Assembly: GCA_016763335.1 (NCBI GenBank)
Contig: JAESUD010000020.1
Span: 1 to 5,249, forward strand
Direction: 5' to 3'
Length of the DNA stretch: 5,249 nucleotides
Source of the DNA: Emcibacteraceae bacterium
GTDB taxonomy: Bacteria; Pseudomonadota; Alphaproteobacteria; Sphingomonadales; Emcibacteraceae
Below are positions 4,102 through 5,249 of the stretch, one piece after another. Both the position numbers and the translations under genes were made by a program. The number at the start of each line of letters is the position of its first letter. Within the stretch, counting starts at the first letter, position 1. The notes under the pieces are model-generated. The model ran no database searches, had not been told where the DNA came from, and saw nothing but the letters and a program-made list of their open reading frames with translations.

Positions 4102-5249
4102 TCTTGTTCCTTAAAAAAGTCTTTTATTTTTTGGGCCAGCTTTTGGGCCACATCAATTTTGTTCATAACTGGCCAGCTATCGGTACCGTCAGAATTTATC
4201 AGATGGACCTGGTTATCGTCGCCGCCCATCACATCACCGGATATATCATTGGCCATGATCCAATCACAGCCTTTTTTAACAAGTTTGCTAGCGGCAAATT
4301 CCGTCACATTTTCTGTTTCTGCAGCAAAGCCGATAACCAAAGAGGGGCGTTGTGTTTCATGGTTTGATATAGTTTTTAAAATATCGGGATTTTCAGAGAA
4401 ATTAAGCTCAGGAATTTTACCATTCTGCTTCTTAATTTTCTGTTTTGGTGGTGCCTTAACATACCAGTCGGCTACGGCAGCTACGCAAATAACGGCATCA
4501 GCAGGCAGTGTTTTTTCGGTTTCGCGCATCATATCACGGGCGGAAATCACATTGATTAATTTAACGCCTGCGGGCCTATCCAGATTAGTTGGTCCTGAAA
4601 TAAGTGTGACATCGGCCCCTTGCTGCCGTAGTGCAGTTGCAATAGCGTATCCTTGTTTGCCGGATGAATGGTTGGCAATATAACGAACGGGGTCAATGGC
4701 TTCTTGTGTTGGGCCGGCGGTAATAGTAATTTTTTTACCTTTAAGAACGCCGTTTGTTTTACTTAAAAAAAAAGCCTCAATATTTGAAATAATATCACTG
4801 ACTTCGGCGAGCCTTCCGGTGCCAACCTCGCCGCAGGCAAGCTCACCGTCAGCGGGTGGGATGACAAGCACGCCTCGCTTTTTTAACACGGATAAATTAT
4901 GCTGGGTTGCGGCGTGGCCCCACATTTGGCTGTTCATGGTCGGGGCGATCATCACCGGTTTATTGGTGGCCAGCAAGGTTGTCGTTGCCAGATTATCAGC
5001 AATGCCCGTGGCCATTTTTGCCATAAGGTCGGCGGTTGCCGGAGCCACGAGAATCAGGTCATTTTCACGGGATAATCTGATATGGCCCATTTCTGCTTCA
5101 TCGGTCAGGGAAAAAAGCTCTTGATAAACTTTATTTTCTGTAAGGCTGCTAACGGATAACGGGGTGACAAACTGTTCGCCGCCTTTGGTGAGGATGGCTT
5201 GAATTTCTGCGCCGCGCTCTTTTAGGCGGCGGATAAGATCAAGGCACTT
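4098..5249 (-). CDS. coaBC: Bifunctional phosphopantothenoylcysteine decarboxylase/phosphopantothenate-cysteine ligase, N-terminus cut off
   Basis: CoaBC makes 4'-phosphopantetheine for coenzyme A: the C-terminal CoaB half joins phosphopantothenate and cysteine using CTP, and the N-terminal flavin-dependent CoaC half decarboxylates the product. The frame stays open to the window edge (383 residues); the ATG at 5090 is internal, since upstream codons give [13 protein letters not shown] and a segment ending SLTDEAE that match the family. By comparison with E. coli CoaBC from memory, about 20 N-terminal residues are missing. In fragment numbering, CoaC residues are His56 (MGHI), Asn106 (APTMNSQM) and Cys139 (ACGEVGTGR); CoaB has ITAGPTQE near 175-181, Asn193 ([10 protein letters not shown]) and the KIKK lysines (271-274) that act in ligation. 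The inter-domain linker (about 155-172) contains a T9 run. It is the first gene in view of the coaBC-dut-small gene-moeB operon; its promoter is outside the window. Confidence 0.96.
   Translation of the reverse strand, partial: KCLDLIRRLKERGAEIQAILTKGGEQFVTPLSVSSLTENKVYQELFSLTDEAEMGHIRLSRENDLILVAPATADLMAKMATGIADNLATTTLLATNKPVMIAPTMNSQMWGHAATQHNLSVLKKRGVLVIPPADGELACGEVGTGRLAEVSDIISNIEAFFLSKTNGVLKGKKITITAGPTQEAIDPVRYIANHSSGKQGYAIATALRQQGADVTLISGPTNLDRPAGVKLINVISARDMMRETEKTLPADAVICVAAVADWYVKAPPKQKIKKQNGKIPELNFSENPDILKTISNHETQRPSLVIGFAAETENVTEFAASKLVKKGCDWIMANDISGDVMGGDDNQVHLINSDGTDSWPVMNKIDVAQKLAQKIKDFFKEQE
4108..4112 (-). promoter_or_regulatory. Ribosome-binding site of dut inside coaBC
   Basis: AAGGA on the minus strand lies six bases before the dut ATG (4101-4099) and within the last codons of coaBC. 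It is one of the strongest Shine-Dalgarno matches in the window and fixes the dut start, allowing independent as well as coupled initiation. Confidence 0.75.
4765..4773 (-). repeat. coaBC: T9 homopolymer in the coaBC linker (possible slippage site)
   Basis: The coding strand reads GAG GCT TTT TTT TTA AGT, nine T in a row, at the junction of the CoaC and CoaB domains (fragment residues about 159-162). One extra T gives a TAA after four further codons (Phe-Phe-Phe-Lys), and one fewer gives a TAA after two Phe codons. Slippage by RNA polymerase or in replication would thus release CoaC without CoaB. Whether it happens is unknown. Confidence 0.45.

Noticed and set aside
4002..4683. Long plus-strand open frames (121 and 204 codons) opposite coaBC and dut
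   Set aside because: They are antisense to strongly conserved enzymes, have no recognisable motifs and no convincing ribosome-binding sites.

Overview
This window comes from the chromosome of a moderately AT-rich alphaproteobacterium. The evidence is an Irr-type Fur-family regulator (a group typical of Alphaproteobacteria), a secreted double-SH3 protein of the kind common in that class, and a conserved coaBC-dut housekeeping block. I see no insertion sequence, phage gene, tRNA, rRNA or CRISPR array. Coding density is very high and no stretch over 300 bases lacks a gene.

Left part (1-1068, + strand): the C-terminal 191 residues of a probable nitronate monooxygenase-like flavoprotein with a cysteine cluster, then the iron/heme-responsive regulator irr with its own good sigma70-type promoter. 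Irr converges on an SH3-domain exported protein (1065-1565, - strand). The two stop codons are interlocked in a TTAA.

Middle (1566-2653): a short divergent promoter region separates the SH3 gene from a D-2-hydroxyacid dehydrogenase (glyoxylate/hydroxypyruvate reductase type) on the + strand. A near-consensus promoter at 1616-1644 covers the two upstream ATGs, so the start is placed at 1676. This gene converges on the next operon, again with both stops inside a TTAA.

Right part (2650-5249, - strand): a tightly overlapping four-gene operon, read right to left: coaBC (coenzyme A synthesis, N-terminus cut off by the window edge), dut (dUTPase), an unrecognised 86-residue acidic-tailed protein, and a MoeB/ThiF E1-like adenylyltransferase. 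Overlaps are 4, 1 and 14 nt, which suggests translational coupling.

The most interesting points are: the small protein upstream of and overlapping the E1-like enzyme, which by eye has a beta-grasp (ubiquitin-like) layout but no terminal Gly-Gly; a T9 homopolymer in the CoaC-CoaB linker where a one-base slip in either direction gives an immediate stop and a CoaC-only product; a possible leaderless SH3 mRNA; and a 16-nt perfect palindrome over the stop codon of the first gene. None of these proves a new system.
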